Of a DNA stretch of 8,949 nucleotides, positions 1-6,127 are shown piece by piece (the first letter of the stretch is position 1; every line of letters starts with the position of its first letter). A program made the translations under genes and the position numbers. This DNA comes from Deltaproteobacteria bacterium (GTDB lineage: Bacteria > Desulfobacterota > SM23-61): NCBI GenBank assembly GCA_016234425.1, contig JACRCA010000098.1, forward strand, positions 1-8,949. Reading direction: 5' to 3'. Below the pieces are notes generated by a model. The model saw only the letters and a list, made by a program, of their open reading frames with translations, had not been told where the DNA came from and did no database searches.

Positions 1-28
1 TCCGTCTCTTTGCCAATGAGATCTAGAG

Positions 29-976
29 ATGAAAAAGAAAATCATCATTGATTGTGACGTGGGAGTGGATGATGCCCTGGCCTTAATCCTGGCCTTTCAT
101 TCACCCGAACTGGAAATAGGAGCAGTCACCGGGGTGAACGGGAATGTTTCCTTAGAACAGGTGTTTGCCAACATCCAGAAGGTTCTTTTTCTTATCCAAC
201 CTCAGCATCATCCATTCATTGCCAGAGGGGCCGACAGGCCTTTAAAAGGCATACCCACTTACGCCCATTCGGTCCATGGAGAAGATGGCCTGGGAGGAGT
301 AAAAATCGATTTAAAAAAAGAAGAAAAATGGTGGCATCTCTTCTCCGGCCCGGCGCATGAACTCATCACAGAGATGGCTCGCCAGCACCCGGATGAACTG
401 ACTTTGATCGCCATCGGCCCCCTCACTAATTTAGCTTTAGCTCTCCAGAAAGATCTGCCAGGAATGAAAAAATTGAAGGAATTGGTAATCATGGGAGGAG
501 CCGTTCGGACGCAAGGGAACATCACCCCTCACGCCGAATTCAACATCTTTGTTGACCCTCTGGCAGCCCAGATGGTTTTGGCATCTGGCCTGCCGATCAC
601 GCTGGTCCCTCTGGATGTCACTCATCGAGTATTCCTCTCTTCCCGATTGATCGAAGAAAGGATAAAGCCTCTCAGCAATCCTTTCGGTCGATTTGTTACC
701 GAAGCAACCGGATATAGTCTCACGAGCCAGCGATTCCGGCGAGGATCTGAAGTCTTCCATCTCCACGATCCTTTAGCGGTGGCGGTGGCCATCGACCCTG
801 ATCTGGTGAGAAAGGAAAGACTCTCCATCTTGGTAGAAATTGAGGAAGGAGAACGTTATGGCCAGACTTTTGAAGTTGCCGAGGAAGAAGCCTCAGCAGC
901 TCATAAACTGGACGTATGTTTGGGAGTAAATTCAGAGAAATTTTTAGAGCTCTTTTTATCCAGGTTAGGGGCCTAA
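29..976 (+). CDS. Nucleoside hydrolase (inosine/uridine-preferring family)
   Basis: The 315-residue product has the full length of the calcium-dependent ribonucleoside hydrolases, which split the N-glycosidic bond of nucleosides to give free base and ribose in the cytoplasm. The N-terminal metal-binding signature is DCDVGVDDA (residues 8-16), with D8, D10, D14 and D15 as the expected calcium and ribose ligands; the usual DTDPG is here DCDVG. Further family motifs are HGEDGLGG (83-90), GPLTN (130-134), MGGA (155-158), N172 with D176 (NIFVDP), and the late HDP (246-248), where the His and Asp contact substrate and calcium. There is no signal peptide. The ATG at 29 is chosen because the metal motif follows at the usual distance, although no strong ribosome-binding site is visible in the 28 bases before it, so an upstream gene of the same operon may lie outside the window. 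It is followed 4 bp later by a ribokinase, which fits ribonucleoside salvage. Base preference cannot be read from the sequence. Confidence 0.93.
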   Translation: MKKKIIIDCDVGVDDALALILAFHSPELEIGAVTGVNGNVSLEQVFANIQKVLFLIQPQHHPFIARGADRPLKGIPTYAHSVHGEDGLGGVKIDLKKEEKWWHLFSGPAHELITEMARQHPDELTLIAIGPLTNLALALQKDLPGMKKLKELVIMGGAVRTQGNITPHAEFNIFVDPLAAQMVLASGLPITLVPLDVTHRVFLSSRLIEERIKPLSNPFGRFVTEATGYSLTSQRFRRGSEVFHLHDPLAVAVAIDPDLVRKERLSILVEIEEGERYGQTFEVAEEEASAAHKLDVCLGVNSEKFLELFLSRLGA

Positions 977-980
977 ATCC

Positions 981-1907
981 ATGGCTAAGAAGGTTCTGGT
1001 CCTCGGCAGTTCCAATGTGGATTTCATCCTGCGGATTCCCCGTTTTCATAACCCCGGCGAGACAATCCTGGGGGAAAATCTGGTAACTGCTTTTGGGGGG
1101 AAAGGGGCCAATCAGGCTATTGCGGCCAGGCGCCTGGGTGGAAAGGTCAGTTTCATTACAAAACTGGGTAATGATCCCTATGGAAAATCTTACCTGAAGT
1201 ATTTAATCAAGAACGGACTCGACCAAAAATGCCTGCTTATGGACAGGAACCTTCCTAACGGAATGGCTTTGATTGAATTGAACCCCAAAGGGGAGAACAG
1301 GATCATCGTTTCTCCGGGGGCCAATGGCTCCCTTTTTGTAAAAGACCTCCGCAGGTTCGCCAGGATTTGGAAGGAGGTCAACGTCTTTGTAACCCAATTG
1401 GAAATTCCCTTGCAAACAGTAAAAGCAGCACTGGAGATGGCTAAAGATCACGGGACGCTCACTCTCCTGAATCCCTCCCCTTCCATTCCGCTTCCATCCC
1501 AACTTCTTTCACTTGTAGATTTCCTCGTGCCCAATGAGTGGGAAGCGCAGTTCTTAGCAGGGATCAAAATGAAAGGAAATGAGGACCTGCTAAAAATTGC
1601 TAAGAGGCTGCTGCACATGGGCACTAAAAATGTGGTGATTACTTTGGGCCCTAAAGGTGCCTTCTTTAAGAACAGGGATGAGGAAATTTGGATGGAAGCC
1701 TTCAAAGTGAAGGCAATCGATACCACAGCCGCAGGAGACGCCTTTATGGGAGCCCTAGCCTGCGGCCTCGCAGAAGGCAAACCCATTCGCGAGGCTTTAA
1801 GATTCGCCAACGCAGCAGGAGCCCTGGCTGCGACCAAGCTCGGTGCTCAACCTTCCCTGCCACACCGCAAAGAATTAGGAAACTTCTTGCGAAAGCAAAA
1901 GGACTGA
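981..1907 (+). CDS. rbsK: Ribokinase, PfkB carbohydrate kinase family
   Basis: The 308-residue product matches the length of ribokinase, which transfers phosphate from ATP to the 5-OH of ribose. Both PfkB signatures are visible: the N-terminal glycine-rich GGKGANQ (from residue 39) and the C-terminal DTTAAGDAFMGA (247-258), whose D253 is the catalytic base and whose AAGD forms the anion hole. D14 in GSSNVD is a substrate-binding position, NPSPS (164-168) matches the NPAPA-like segment, and N185/E186 precede the magnesium site. TLGPKGA (221-227) is the ATP-site strand and loop. The ATG lies 4 bp after the stop of the nucleoside hydrolase, so the two are almost certainly cotranscribed: the hydrolase releases ribose and this kinase makes ribose 5-phosphate. 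Another PfkB sugar or nucleoside kinase is possible, but the neighbour favours ribose. No clear rho-independent terminator follows. Confidence 0.88.
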   Translation: MAKKVLVLGSSNVDFILRIPRFHNPGETILGENLVTAFGGKGANQAIAARRLGGKVSFITKLGNDPYGKSYLKYLIKNGLDQKCLLMDRNLPNGMALIELNPKGENRIIVSPGANGSLFVKDLRRFARIWKEVNVFVTQLEIPLQTVKAALEMAKDHGTLTLLNPSPSIPLPSQLLSLVDFLVPNEWEAQFLAGIKMKGNEDLLKIAKRLLHMGTKNVVITLGPKGAFFKNRDEEIWMEAFKVKAIDTTAAGDAFMGALACGLAEGKPIREALRFANAAGALAATKLGAQPSLPHRKELGNFLRKQKD

Positions 1908-1967
1908 CGTTAAAGCAAAATAAGAATCCTACCAACCTCGGAGTTCAATTGAAGTTATGGAAAGGGG

Positions 1968-1984
1968 ACGTTCGTGCAGAACGT
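1968..1984. repeat. Small REP-like hairpin
   Basis: ACGTTC and GAACGT pair perfectly around the loop GTGCA, preceded by AAAGGGG. No T-tract follows, so it is not a standard terminator for the ribokinase operon. The GGGGACGTTC core resembles REP-type palindromes linked to Y1 (IS200-like) transposases in many proteobacteria; that link is from memory and inference. Confidence 0.4.
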
Positions 1985-2001
1985 GCGTAGCCCATGGCCT
2001 A

Positions 2002-2283
2002 TTATTCACCATAACGCCTTCTCAATTCTTCAGTCGCTTTCTTCGAGGAAAGGATGTGGGTATTACACAATGTTGTGAGTCCAAGATACCGGGCCAGCTC
2101 CACTCCAGAATGTGGCGGAGGGAGGAGTAACTTAAAGTCCTAAAGAAAAGAAATAATGTCGTCCTGGCAAAATTGTGAAGATTCAACCGTCTTGCGCTGG
2201 GGGCAATTCTTTGTGCAGCCCTTAAATCTACATATGTTGCAGGTGAAAGTCCTGCTCCAGGAATTGCTGATTTCCCGGGGTAG
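2002..2283 (-). pseudogene. Relic of an unidentified Cys-rich protein
   Basis: Read on the minus strand, 2283 to 2002 gives a protein-like stretch of 92 sense codons ending at TAA (2004-2002) and interrupted by one TAG (2142-2140). The part before the TAG is Cys-rich (CNICRFKGCTKNCPQRK, then QFCQDDIISFL). The part after it continues DFKLLLPPPHSGVELARYLG and ends KKATEELRRRYGE. The composition, the amphipathic C-terminus and the clean stop look like the end of a real gene rather than a chance frame. No start is present, because the frame is closed upstream by TGA at 2286-2284. I do not recognise the family. It may be a decayed gene or one with a suppressed amber codon. Confidence is low because the case rests on protein-like appearance only. 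Confidence 0.3.
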
Positions 2284-2486
2284 TCATATCCAACTTATGA
2301 GGAGGTGACGAATCCTGAGAGAGCCCGGAGGTAAAAAGTTCATTGGGCTTTCGTGAAAAGGGGAAGGTCTGGGGCGGCACGGGAGCTAAGCAAGACCGGG
2401 TGGTCAGGTATACACTATTGTTCGGGGTAAGGCTTGACAATTTGAATAAATTCACAATGCGTCAAATGGGGCGCTGGTGCATATGA

Positions 2487-2512
2487 AATTCCGGGGACAC
2501 CTTACTTATTTT
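2487..2512. repeat. REP-like repeat end (CCGGGGACACC)
   Basis: The segment AATTCCGGGGACACCTTACT followed by an AT-rich tail closely resembles repeat ends that I recall as frequent next to IS200-like/REP-associated transposases in Proteobacteria. No transposase or matching opposite arm is seen nearby, so this is probably a remnant. Confidence 0.4.
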
Positions 2513-2601
2513 GGGTTGAAGTTATTGGTGCAATGGGCATCCGATGAAGAAGTGATTTCAAACCACGGTGGATTCTGCCCGTTGGGCAAGTGATGACCCT
2601 C

Positions 2602-2631
2602 TTGTGTGCGGGGCGGAAGTTGGAGTATACT
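2602..2631 (+). promoter_or_regulatory. Putative promoter of hicBA
   Basis: A good -10 box, TATACT (2626-2631), lies 19 bp before the hicB ATG. The best -35 at a suitable distance is the weak TTGTGT (2602-2607) with an 18-bp spacer. Transcription would start near 2638, which overlaps the AGGAGG at 2637-2642, so the transcript would be nearly leaderless; the true promoter may be further upstream. Confidence 0.3.
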
Positions 2632-2650
2632 GTGTCAGGAGGACGATCTT

Positions 2651-2851
2651 ATGAAGATCGAGATCGAGCGTGAAGACGACGGTCGTTGGATTGCCGAGGT
2701 GCCCCAACTTTCCGGAGTCATGGTTTACGGGGAAACCCGTGAAGAAGCCATCGCGAAAGTTCAATCCCTTGCCTTGCGAGTGATCGCCGATCGCCTTGAC
2801 CATGGCGAAGCTATTCCGGAACTGGACGAGCTTTTCGCGGTTCCCGCATGA
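2651..2851 (+). CDS. hicB: HicB-family antitoxin (short form)
   Basis: The 66-residue product has the partial RNase H-like HicB fold: MKIEIEREDDGRWIAEVPQL is the typical first two strands, followed by GVMVYGETREEAIAKVQSLA (strand, turn, helix) and a short C-terminal helix. It neutralises the HicA mRNA interferase by covering its active site. The ATG at 2651 is chosen because AGGAGG lies 8 bp upstream (2637-2642); an upstream GTG at 2606 in the same frame would place that ribosome-binding site inside the gene. It lacks the C-terminal ribbon-helix-helix or helix-turn-helix domain of longer HicB proteins, so DNA-binding autoregulation is not evident. The stop overlaps the hicA start as ATGA (2848-2851), implying translational coupling, with the antitoxin first. 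Confidence 0.87.
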   Translation: MKIEIEREDDGRWIAEVPQLSGVMVYGETREEAIAKVQSLALRVIADRLDHGEAIPELDELFAVPA

Positions 2852-3063
2852 CCGAGTGGCCTTCCACCAAAGCTCGACAGGTTCTTGCCGCCCTTCTGCG
2901 GAGCGGATGGATCATCAAGCGTGAGTCCAAAGGATCCCACCGAGTTCTTTCCCGCCCAGGTTGGCCAGATTATGTTTTCGCATTTCACGATCGTGAGGAA
3001 ATCGGTCCACGTATGCTCGGGCGAATTGCCAAACGGACTGGATTGAAGCCGGAAGATTTGTGA
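2848..3063 (+). CDS. hicA: HicA-family toxin (mRNA interferase)
   Basis: The 71-residue product is a full-length HicA, a double-stranded-RNA-binding-like fold that degrades mRNA when not bound by HicB. The core is visible: the N-terminal helix (KARQVLAALLRSGW), the strand IIKRESKGSHRVL containing the conserved G29-S30 and the catalytic His31, a strand with YVFAFHDREEI, and a final helix (PRMLGRIAKRTGL) ending KPEDL. The start ATG overlaps the hicB stop by four bases, so toxin translation depends on antitoxin translation. No inactivating change is seen. The pair lies in repeat-rich intergenic DNA between metabolic genes, which suggests horizontal acquisition. Confidence 0.88.
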   Translation: MTEWPSTKARQVLAALLRSGWIIKRESKGSHRVLSRPGWPDYVFAFHDREEIGPRMLGRIAKRTGLKPEDL

Positions 3064-3163
3064 AAGCATAGGTTCAGGTCTGTTTTGTTTGCAACATGGA
3101 TTCTCTGTTTCATGGTTCTGGCCGCAGAAATATAGCCCAGGCATATAGTGGGTTGAGGCAAGA

Positions 3164-3183
3164 GGGGACATCCTATAGTCCCC
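3164..3183. repeat. Hairpin GGGGAC/GTCCCC downstream of hicA
   Basis: GGGGAC (3164-3169) pairs with GTCCCC (3178-3183) around an 8-nt AT-rich loop. There is no T-run after it, so a rho-independent terminator is not supported. It may be a small REP-type hairpin. Confidence 0.35.
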
Positions 3184-3192
3184 CTGAGTAAC

Positions 3193-3204
3193 GGGGTCAG
3201 ACAT
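3193..3204. repeat. GGGGTCAGACAT motif (repeat remnant)
   Basis: GGGGTCAG here matches the outer 8 bases of both arms of the 3950-4053 element, and the following ACAT is similar but not identical. It is therefore probably a single remnant arm of a related repeat. No partner arm was found. Confidence 0.3.
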
Positions 3205-3269
3205 AAATAATTAAGTATTGATATCACGAAGAAATAGGCGTAAGTGCTTGTTAACAAGGGAGGACTTCT

Positions 3270-3653
3270 ATGGCGGGCATTATAAAGCAAAGGTTGGCCC
3301 ATATTTGTATATTGGTTAGGGATATTGACCAAGCAATAGAGCATTATACAAACATTCTTGGTGCAGTGTGTCCCCTGCTTTTGAAAGAGGGGGTGGCCAA
3401 GGAAGAACGTCCTGAATCACCGCTGTTCAAGCGCCTGGAGAAACATGGGGAGGGCTTGCACCACATTGCTTTTGCCTCCACCCAGCTGGAAGACACCTTT
3501 CAGCAGATGAAGAAAAAAGGGGTATCCCTGCACGGGGATCAATTCATTTTCGATGCAAATGCTCCGGACACCCGGTGGGTATGGATTATGCCCCAATACG
3601 CCCACGGTGTGCTGATCGAGGTAATGGACGAATATAAGCCGATCGACGGTTAG
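3270..3653 (+). CDS. VOC-superfamily protein (glyoxalase / methylmalonyl-CoA epimerase-like)
   Basis: The 127-residue product is one vicinal oxygen chelate domain made of two beta-alpha-beta-beta-beta halves. The start KQRLAHICILVRDIDQAIEHY places the first metal-ligand His at residue 11. GLHHIAFAS (62-70) begins the second half with a ligand at H64 or H65, and GVLIEVMDEY supplies the final ligand E117. This order and the length resemble methylmalonyl-CoA epimerase and short glyoxalase-like proteins. The loop between the halves (LLKEGVAKEERPESPLF) is of epimerase type, but substrate cannot be fixed from sequence. GGGAGG (3258-3263) lies 6 bp before the ATG, a strong ribosome-binding site. The gene ends with TAG, the only amber used as a terminal stop in this window. 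It stands alone, with no mutase or acyl-CoA carboxylase gene visible nearby. Confidence 0.8.
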   Translation: MAGIIKQRLAHICILVRDIDQAIEHYTNILGAVCPLLLKEGVAKEERPESPLFKRLEKHGEGLHHIAFASTQLEDTFQQMKKKGVSLHGDQFIFDANAPDTRWVWIMPQYAHGVLIEVMDEYKPIDG

Positions 3654-3663
3654 CTAACCATAG

Positions 3664-3910
3664 AAAACGGGACGGAGGTTCGAATGCAACTTGGGCGCCT
3701 GTCGAGATTGCGGAATTTTGGTTGTTGGCGTTGCTGATAATGTTCGGTTTGAATTCCTTTCCAAATGGCGGGAAATCGATGAGGTTATTTTCTGGCAGCC
3801 GCATGCCAGTCAAGCCTGTAAAGCTTTGGGATCTGGCGTACCTTTTCTTTTTTCGGAGGCCCCCCAGGTAGGAGCGCTTCTTCGGGCTCTTTTTTCATGC
3901 AATATAAATG
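3664..3910 (+). pseudogene. Possible gene remnant, unknown family
   Basis: The frame is open from 3664 and reads like a folded alpha/beta protein: GILVVGVADNVRFEFLSKW, then REIDEVIFWQPHASQACKA, then SGVPFLFSEAPQVGALLRAL, an alternation of strand, helix and Gly/Pro turn. After about 3900 the sequence becomes AT-rich and runs into the 3950 inverted-repeat element, so the reading is cut by the repeat. There is no proper start: the only ATG behind a ribosome-binding site (GGAGG at 3674-3678, ATG at 3684) is in another frame and stops after 17 codons. A truncated and frameshifted gene is the simplest reading. The family is not recognised and this may be a chance frame. Confidence 0.25.
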
Positions 3911-3949
3911 TAAATTTCCATTGCATTTTTACAATAGACATGCGTTATG

Positions 3950-4053
3950 GGGGTCAGCCCTTGACATTGGACAAATCGAATGGATCTTTTGAAATTCAAT
4001 TAATCAATCGTGGGGAAATTAATGATAAATGTCTCATGTCAAGGGCTGACCCC
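3950..4053. repeat. 104-bp MITE/REP-like element with perfect 18-bp inverted repeats
   Basis: The left arm, GGGGTCAGCCCTTGACAT (3950-3967), is the exact reverse complement of the right arm at 4036-4053. The roughly 68-bp interior is AT-rich and shows no coding sequence. Size and structure fit a miniature inverted-repeat element or a REP pair mobilised in trans by an IS200/Y1-type transposase (inferred; no transposase is in the window). The right arm overlaps the 3' end of the nitrilase gene: its bases encode the last residues GVSP and the TGA stop. The element therefore also defines the end of a protein and would form a strong hairpin in the nitrilase transcript. Confidence 0.75.
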
Positions 4054-5160
4054 TTCACTCAACTCTTGCAAAATAGCTTCCAGCTTCTCATAGTCAAGGT
4101 TATATTTCTGGGCCACACTTTCCAATCTCTCACCTGAAATCTTAGTATGGATTGGTTTTCGCTCAGCGGTCCGGATGGGCTCCCACCCTTCTTCCCGAAT
4201 GTTGAGCGAGACCAGATCCCAGCGAGTGTAATGTCCCATGCAATCAAAGATATTTTTGGCCACGATTCGGTCATCCATATCCAGTTCGGCGTAAACGATC
4301 GTCTCCTTATTGAAAACTGGTTCAGCCAGGTAAGTTCCAAAAGGCCCGGCAATACAACTCCCTCCCATGGCCCAGTTGAAATTGGAGGTCTGCTTGAAAG
4401 GGAAACTGTCGGGGACCTCACTGGCCGGCAGGTAGAGGCAGGAGCTGACGACAAAAGTCTGCGTCTCAAAGCCATACTCCCGCACGCAACAGTCCTGATC
4501 GCAGGAGTGCAGAGGGCCAATTTTTCCGCTCATATCCCTTACCTTCATTTTCTGATTGAAGGTCCAATACCCGGGCCAGCAACAGGCATGGATCTCCTCA
4601 CCCTTTATGGCCATAGCTGCCCTCATCAGGATCATGTGGTTCTCATAGCAGATCAATCCACCGAGGCGGCCGATGTCGGTCTCAAATACCCGGATATCCC
4701 GGGCATCGCCCATTCCCCAGAAAAACCTCTCCTGATGGGTTGGCATGGTCTTCCGGTGCCGCCCTAAAATTTCCCCATTTCGGCCGATAAAAAGCTGGGT
4801 GTTGAACAGGGTCTTGCTTCCGATCCGGTCATCTTGTTCATTGAGCCCAATCACACAATAGGCGTTGGCATGTTTGGCAGCTTGGCATAGCTGGTCGGTT
4901 TCCGGACTGGGAATTTTGATAGAATTCTCAAAAAAGGCCAGGACCGTGTCTCTCCAATTCTTGGCCTTCTCTGGGCTCGTGTAGCCGAAGCTTCCTCTCC
5001 AGTATGGGTAGGACGGGATTCCTGTCTCCGGGGTAACGATTAAATCTGCTTTTTCTTTGCCCGCCTCTTCGATATACCAGCAATATTTTTCCACGCTCCG
5101 CTTCCTGTCCATAAAGACCGGCGAGGCCTGCACCGCCGCCGCCTTCACTATCCTTTTCAT
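4039..5160 (-). CDS. Nitrilase-family carbon-nitrogen hydrolase
   Basis: The 373-residue cytoplasmic enzyme belongs to the C-N hydrolase superfamily, nitrilase branch (nitrile or cyanide to acid or amide). The Glu-Lys-Cys triad is visible: E45 in VTPETGIPSYPYW, K137 in GRHRKTMPTHQE, and nucleophile C171 in GGLICYENHM. The N-terminus KAAAVQASPVFMD and the E45 region (PETGIPSYPYW) are characteristic of true nitrilases rather than amidases, and the length fits. The start is the ATG at 5160, preceded by GGAGGAGG; the frame is open 27 codons further to a GTG at 5241, but that would place residues before the conserved start. The end is unusual: GVSP and the TGA come from the right arm of an inverted-repeat element, so the native C-terminus was probably altered by insertion. 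An alpha/beta hydrolase lies upstream on the same strand, separated by about 190 bp containing two hairpins. Substrate (aliphatic, aromatic or cyanide) is undetermined. Confidence 0.9.
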   Translation of the reverse strand: MKRIVKAAAVQASPVFMDRKRSVEKYCWYIEEAGKEKADLIVTPETGIPSYPYWRGSFGYTSPEKAKNWRDTVLAFFENSIKIPSPETDQLCQAAKHANAYCVIGLNEQDDRIGSKTLFNTQLFIGRNGEILGRHRKTMPTHQERFFWGMGDARDIRVFETDIGRLGGLICYENHMILMRAAMAIKGEEIHACCWPGYWTFNQKMKVRDMSGKIGPLHSCDQDCCVREYGFETQTFVVSSCLYLPASEVPDSFPFKQTSNFNWAMGGSCIAGPFGTYLAEPVFNKETIVYAELDMDDRIVAKNIFDCMGHYTRWDLVSLNIREEGWEPIRTAERKPIHTKISGERLESVAQKYNLDYEKLEAILQELSEGVSP

Positions 5161-5230
5161 GTTTTCCTCCTCCGTTACTTCGGTATTTTCAAAATCAAAC
5201 CACAGCGCGGCATAGCCGCAACCAATACAA

Positions 5231-5278
5231 ATCACCTCCACCTTTACCCTGGGGAGTAATAGAGCTTACTCCACAGGG
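5231..5278 (-). promoter_or_regulatory. Nitrilase leader: stable hairpin plus perfect Shine-Dalgarno
   Basis: Arms CCCTGGGGAGTAA (5247-5259) and TTACTCCACAGGG (5266-5278) pair at 12 of 13 positions around a 6-nt loop. On the minus strand the hairpin is followed within a few bases by GGAGGTGAT (5239-5231), a full complement to the 3' end of 16S rRNA, about 70 bases before the nitrilase start. Short frames begin after it, including a TTG-initiated 16-codon frame and an in-frame extension of the nitrilase with CIGCGY. This could be a leader-peptide or attenuation element, or the remains of a small gene. No T-run makes it an intrinsic terminator. Confidence 0.35.
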
Positions 5279-5301
5279 CAAGCCTTCCTCCCTCGAGGGG
5301 G

Positions 5302-5351
5302 AGCAATCCCCCCTGCCCCTCCTTTAGCAAAGGGGGGTTGGGGGGATTGCT
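5302..5351. repeat. Perfect palindromic repeat, 12-bp stem (AGCAATCCCCCC)
   Basis: AGCAATCCCCCC (5302-5313) is exactly repeated in inverse as GGGGGGATTGCT (5340-5351). Inside is a second stem, CCCCTCCTTT against AAAGGGGGG, with loop AGC. It starts on the last base of the stop codon of the alpha/beta hydrolase and lies in the gap to the nitrilase. C-rich palindromes with a CTTTAGCAAAG centre are a familiar dispersed repeat in many bacterial genomes. No U-tract follows on either strand, so it is more likely an intergenic repeat than a terminator, although it may stabilise or attenuate the transcript. Confidence 0.7.
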
Positions 5352-6127
5352 TATTTTGTCTTCTCAATAAATTTTTGAATGGCTTCAAAATATTTTTTCC
5401 CACCGGCAAGCATCACACTGTTATGGTCAGCTCCGGGAATGATAATCAATTCTTTTTCGGACGAGCCCAGGTAGGCGAATAAATCCTTCGCTTCTTGCAG
5501 GGGCACAAGGGTATCAAATTCTCCGTGAATGATTAATGCCGCCACGGAAATTTTCTTGATCATGGGCAGGCGTTCTCGTTCAATGGGCTCCAGGTTGATT
5601 CCAAAGGATGGCAGGCGCAGGTGTCTGATAAGTCTCGTCACGCTGGCAAAGCCACTTTCGATAATAATCCCGCGCATTTTTTCCGGATAATGGTAAGCAA
5701 GCTCCAACGCGGATATACTGCCCATCGACCTTCCCATGACCCATAAATCCCCCTGAAAACCTCTTAGGGAAAGCTCCTCCTTGACTACCGCGAACAGTCG
5801 GTGGGCATCTTGCACCAGGGTTGTAAACGTTGGGCTGCCGCTACTCGCCCCGTATCCGCGGTAATCAGCCACAACCAGATTGGTTCCATTCTCCTGATAA
5901 AAAGGCGCAATTTCATCATAGTCGCTGACCACTTCTCCGTTTCCATGGAAGAATAAGATCCAGGAACAATTCTTGTTCCCCGCATAAAAACGGCAGGAGA
6001 TGGAGACTTCTTCTTCAACCTGGACAGAGAAGTCAAACGCTCCTTTCAGGCACGGAGTAAAATCGCTTCGGGGGTAGAAAAGGAAACCTAAAAGTGGCGA
6101 GCGGTCGATTTCAGAAAAGACCGGAAT
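5351..6127 (-). CDS. Alpha/beta hydrolase (serine hydrolase), probable ATT start
   Basis: Read from 6127, the protein has 258 residues and the complete alpha/beta-hydrolase fold: oxyanion-hole motif HGNGE (61-65), DYRGYG, nucleophile elbow GRSMGS with S134, acid D205 in HGEFDTLVP, and H235 in GADHNSV. The substrate is unknown; ester, thioester or peptide bonds are possible. From GTG 5932 only 193 residues would be made and the HGNGE strand would be lost, so that start is rejected. Between 6193 and 5933 there is no in-frame ATG, GTG or TTG. The best start is ATT (6127-6125), 7 bp after AAGGAGG (6141-6135), giving PVFSEIDRSPLLGFLFYPR, the N-terminus I expect for this type. An ATG at 6226 is in frame but reaches TAA after 10 codons. 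The gene is either ATT-initiated, a one-base-mutated ATG, or damaged. The nitrilase lies downstream on the same strand. Confidence 0.8.
   Translation of the reverse strand: MPVFSEIDRSPLLGFLFYPRSDFTPCLKGAFDFSVQVEEEVSISCRFYAGNKNCSWILFFHGNGEVVSDYDEIAPFYQENGTNLVVADYRGYGASSGSPTFTTLVQDAHRLFAVVKEELSLRGFQGDLWVMGRSMGSISALELAYHYPEKMRGIIIESGFASVTRLIRHLRLPSFGINLEPIERERLPMIKKISVAALIIHGEFDTLVPLQEAKDLFAYLGSSEKELIIIPGADHNSVMLAGGKKYFEAIQKFIEKTK

Larger units (their letters stand above)
1908..2600. other. Long gap: repeats, gene relic, RNA-like stretch
   Basis: No intact gene was found in this stretch of nearly 700 bp. It holds a short GGGGACGTTC-type hairpin near 1968, a decayed minus-strand coding remnant (2002-2283), a region at about 2230-2460 whose pieces (AGGTGAAAGTCCTG, then a purine-rich run with CACGGGAGC) recall domain I of a group II intron but lack a recognisable domain V or reverse transcriptase, and a REP-like end with CCGGGGACACC near 2491. 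The minus-strand open frame at 2228-2455 shows no family features and was not called. The region reads as accessory DNA built from fragments. Confidence 0.5.

Noticed and set aside
1448..1837. 129-codon minus-strand frame in the ribokinase
   Set aside because: Antisense shadow of a gene with both PfkB signatures; low-complexity Ala/Ser composition.
2228..2455. 75-codon minus-strand frame in the 1908-2650 gap
   Set aside because: No family features or ribosome-binding site; the overlapping frame that yields the Cys-rich segment is more protein-like, and the region may be structured RNA.
2606..2650. Longer HicB start at GTG 2606
   Set aside because: It would place the AGGAGG at 2637-2642 inside the gene and add residues not found in HicB.
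4147..4767. 206-codon plus-strand frame antisense to the nitrilase
   Set aside because: It lies wholly inside the nitrilase, whose catalytic triad and family motifs are on the other strand; the antisense protein shows no family features and no ribosome-binding site.
5161..5241. Longer nitrilase start at GTG 5241
   Set aside because: GGAGGAGG directly before ATG 5160 and the conserved N-terminus KAAAVQASP support the later start; the extension is treated as leader.
5302..5351. Intrinsic terminator for the alpha/beta hydrolase
   Set aside because: The stem is strong but no T-run follows on the minus strand, and the sequence resembles a dispersed repeat.
5785..6036. 83-codon minus-strand frame over the hydrolase N-terminus
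   Set aside because: It is another frame of the same strand; the hydrolase frame holds HGNGE and continues to the family-like N-terminus without any frameshift.
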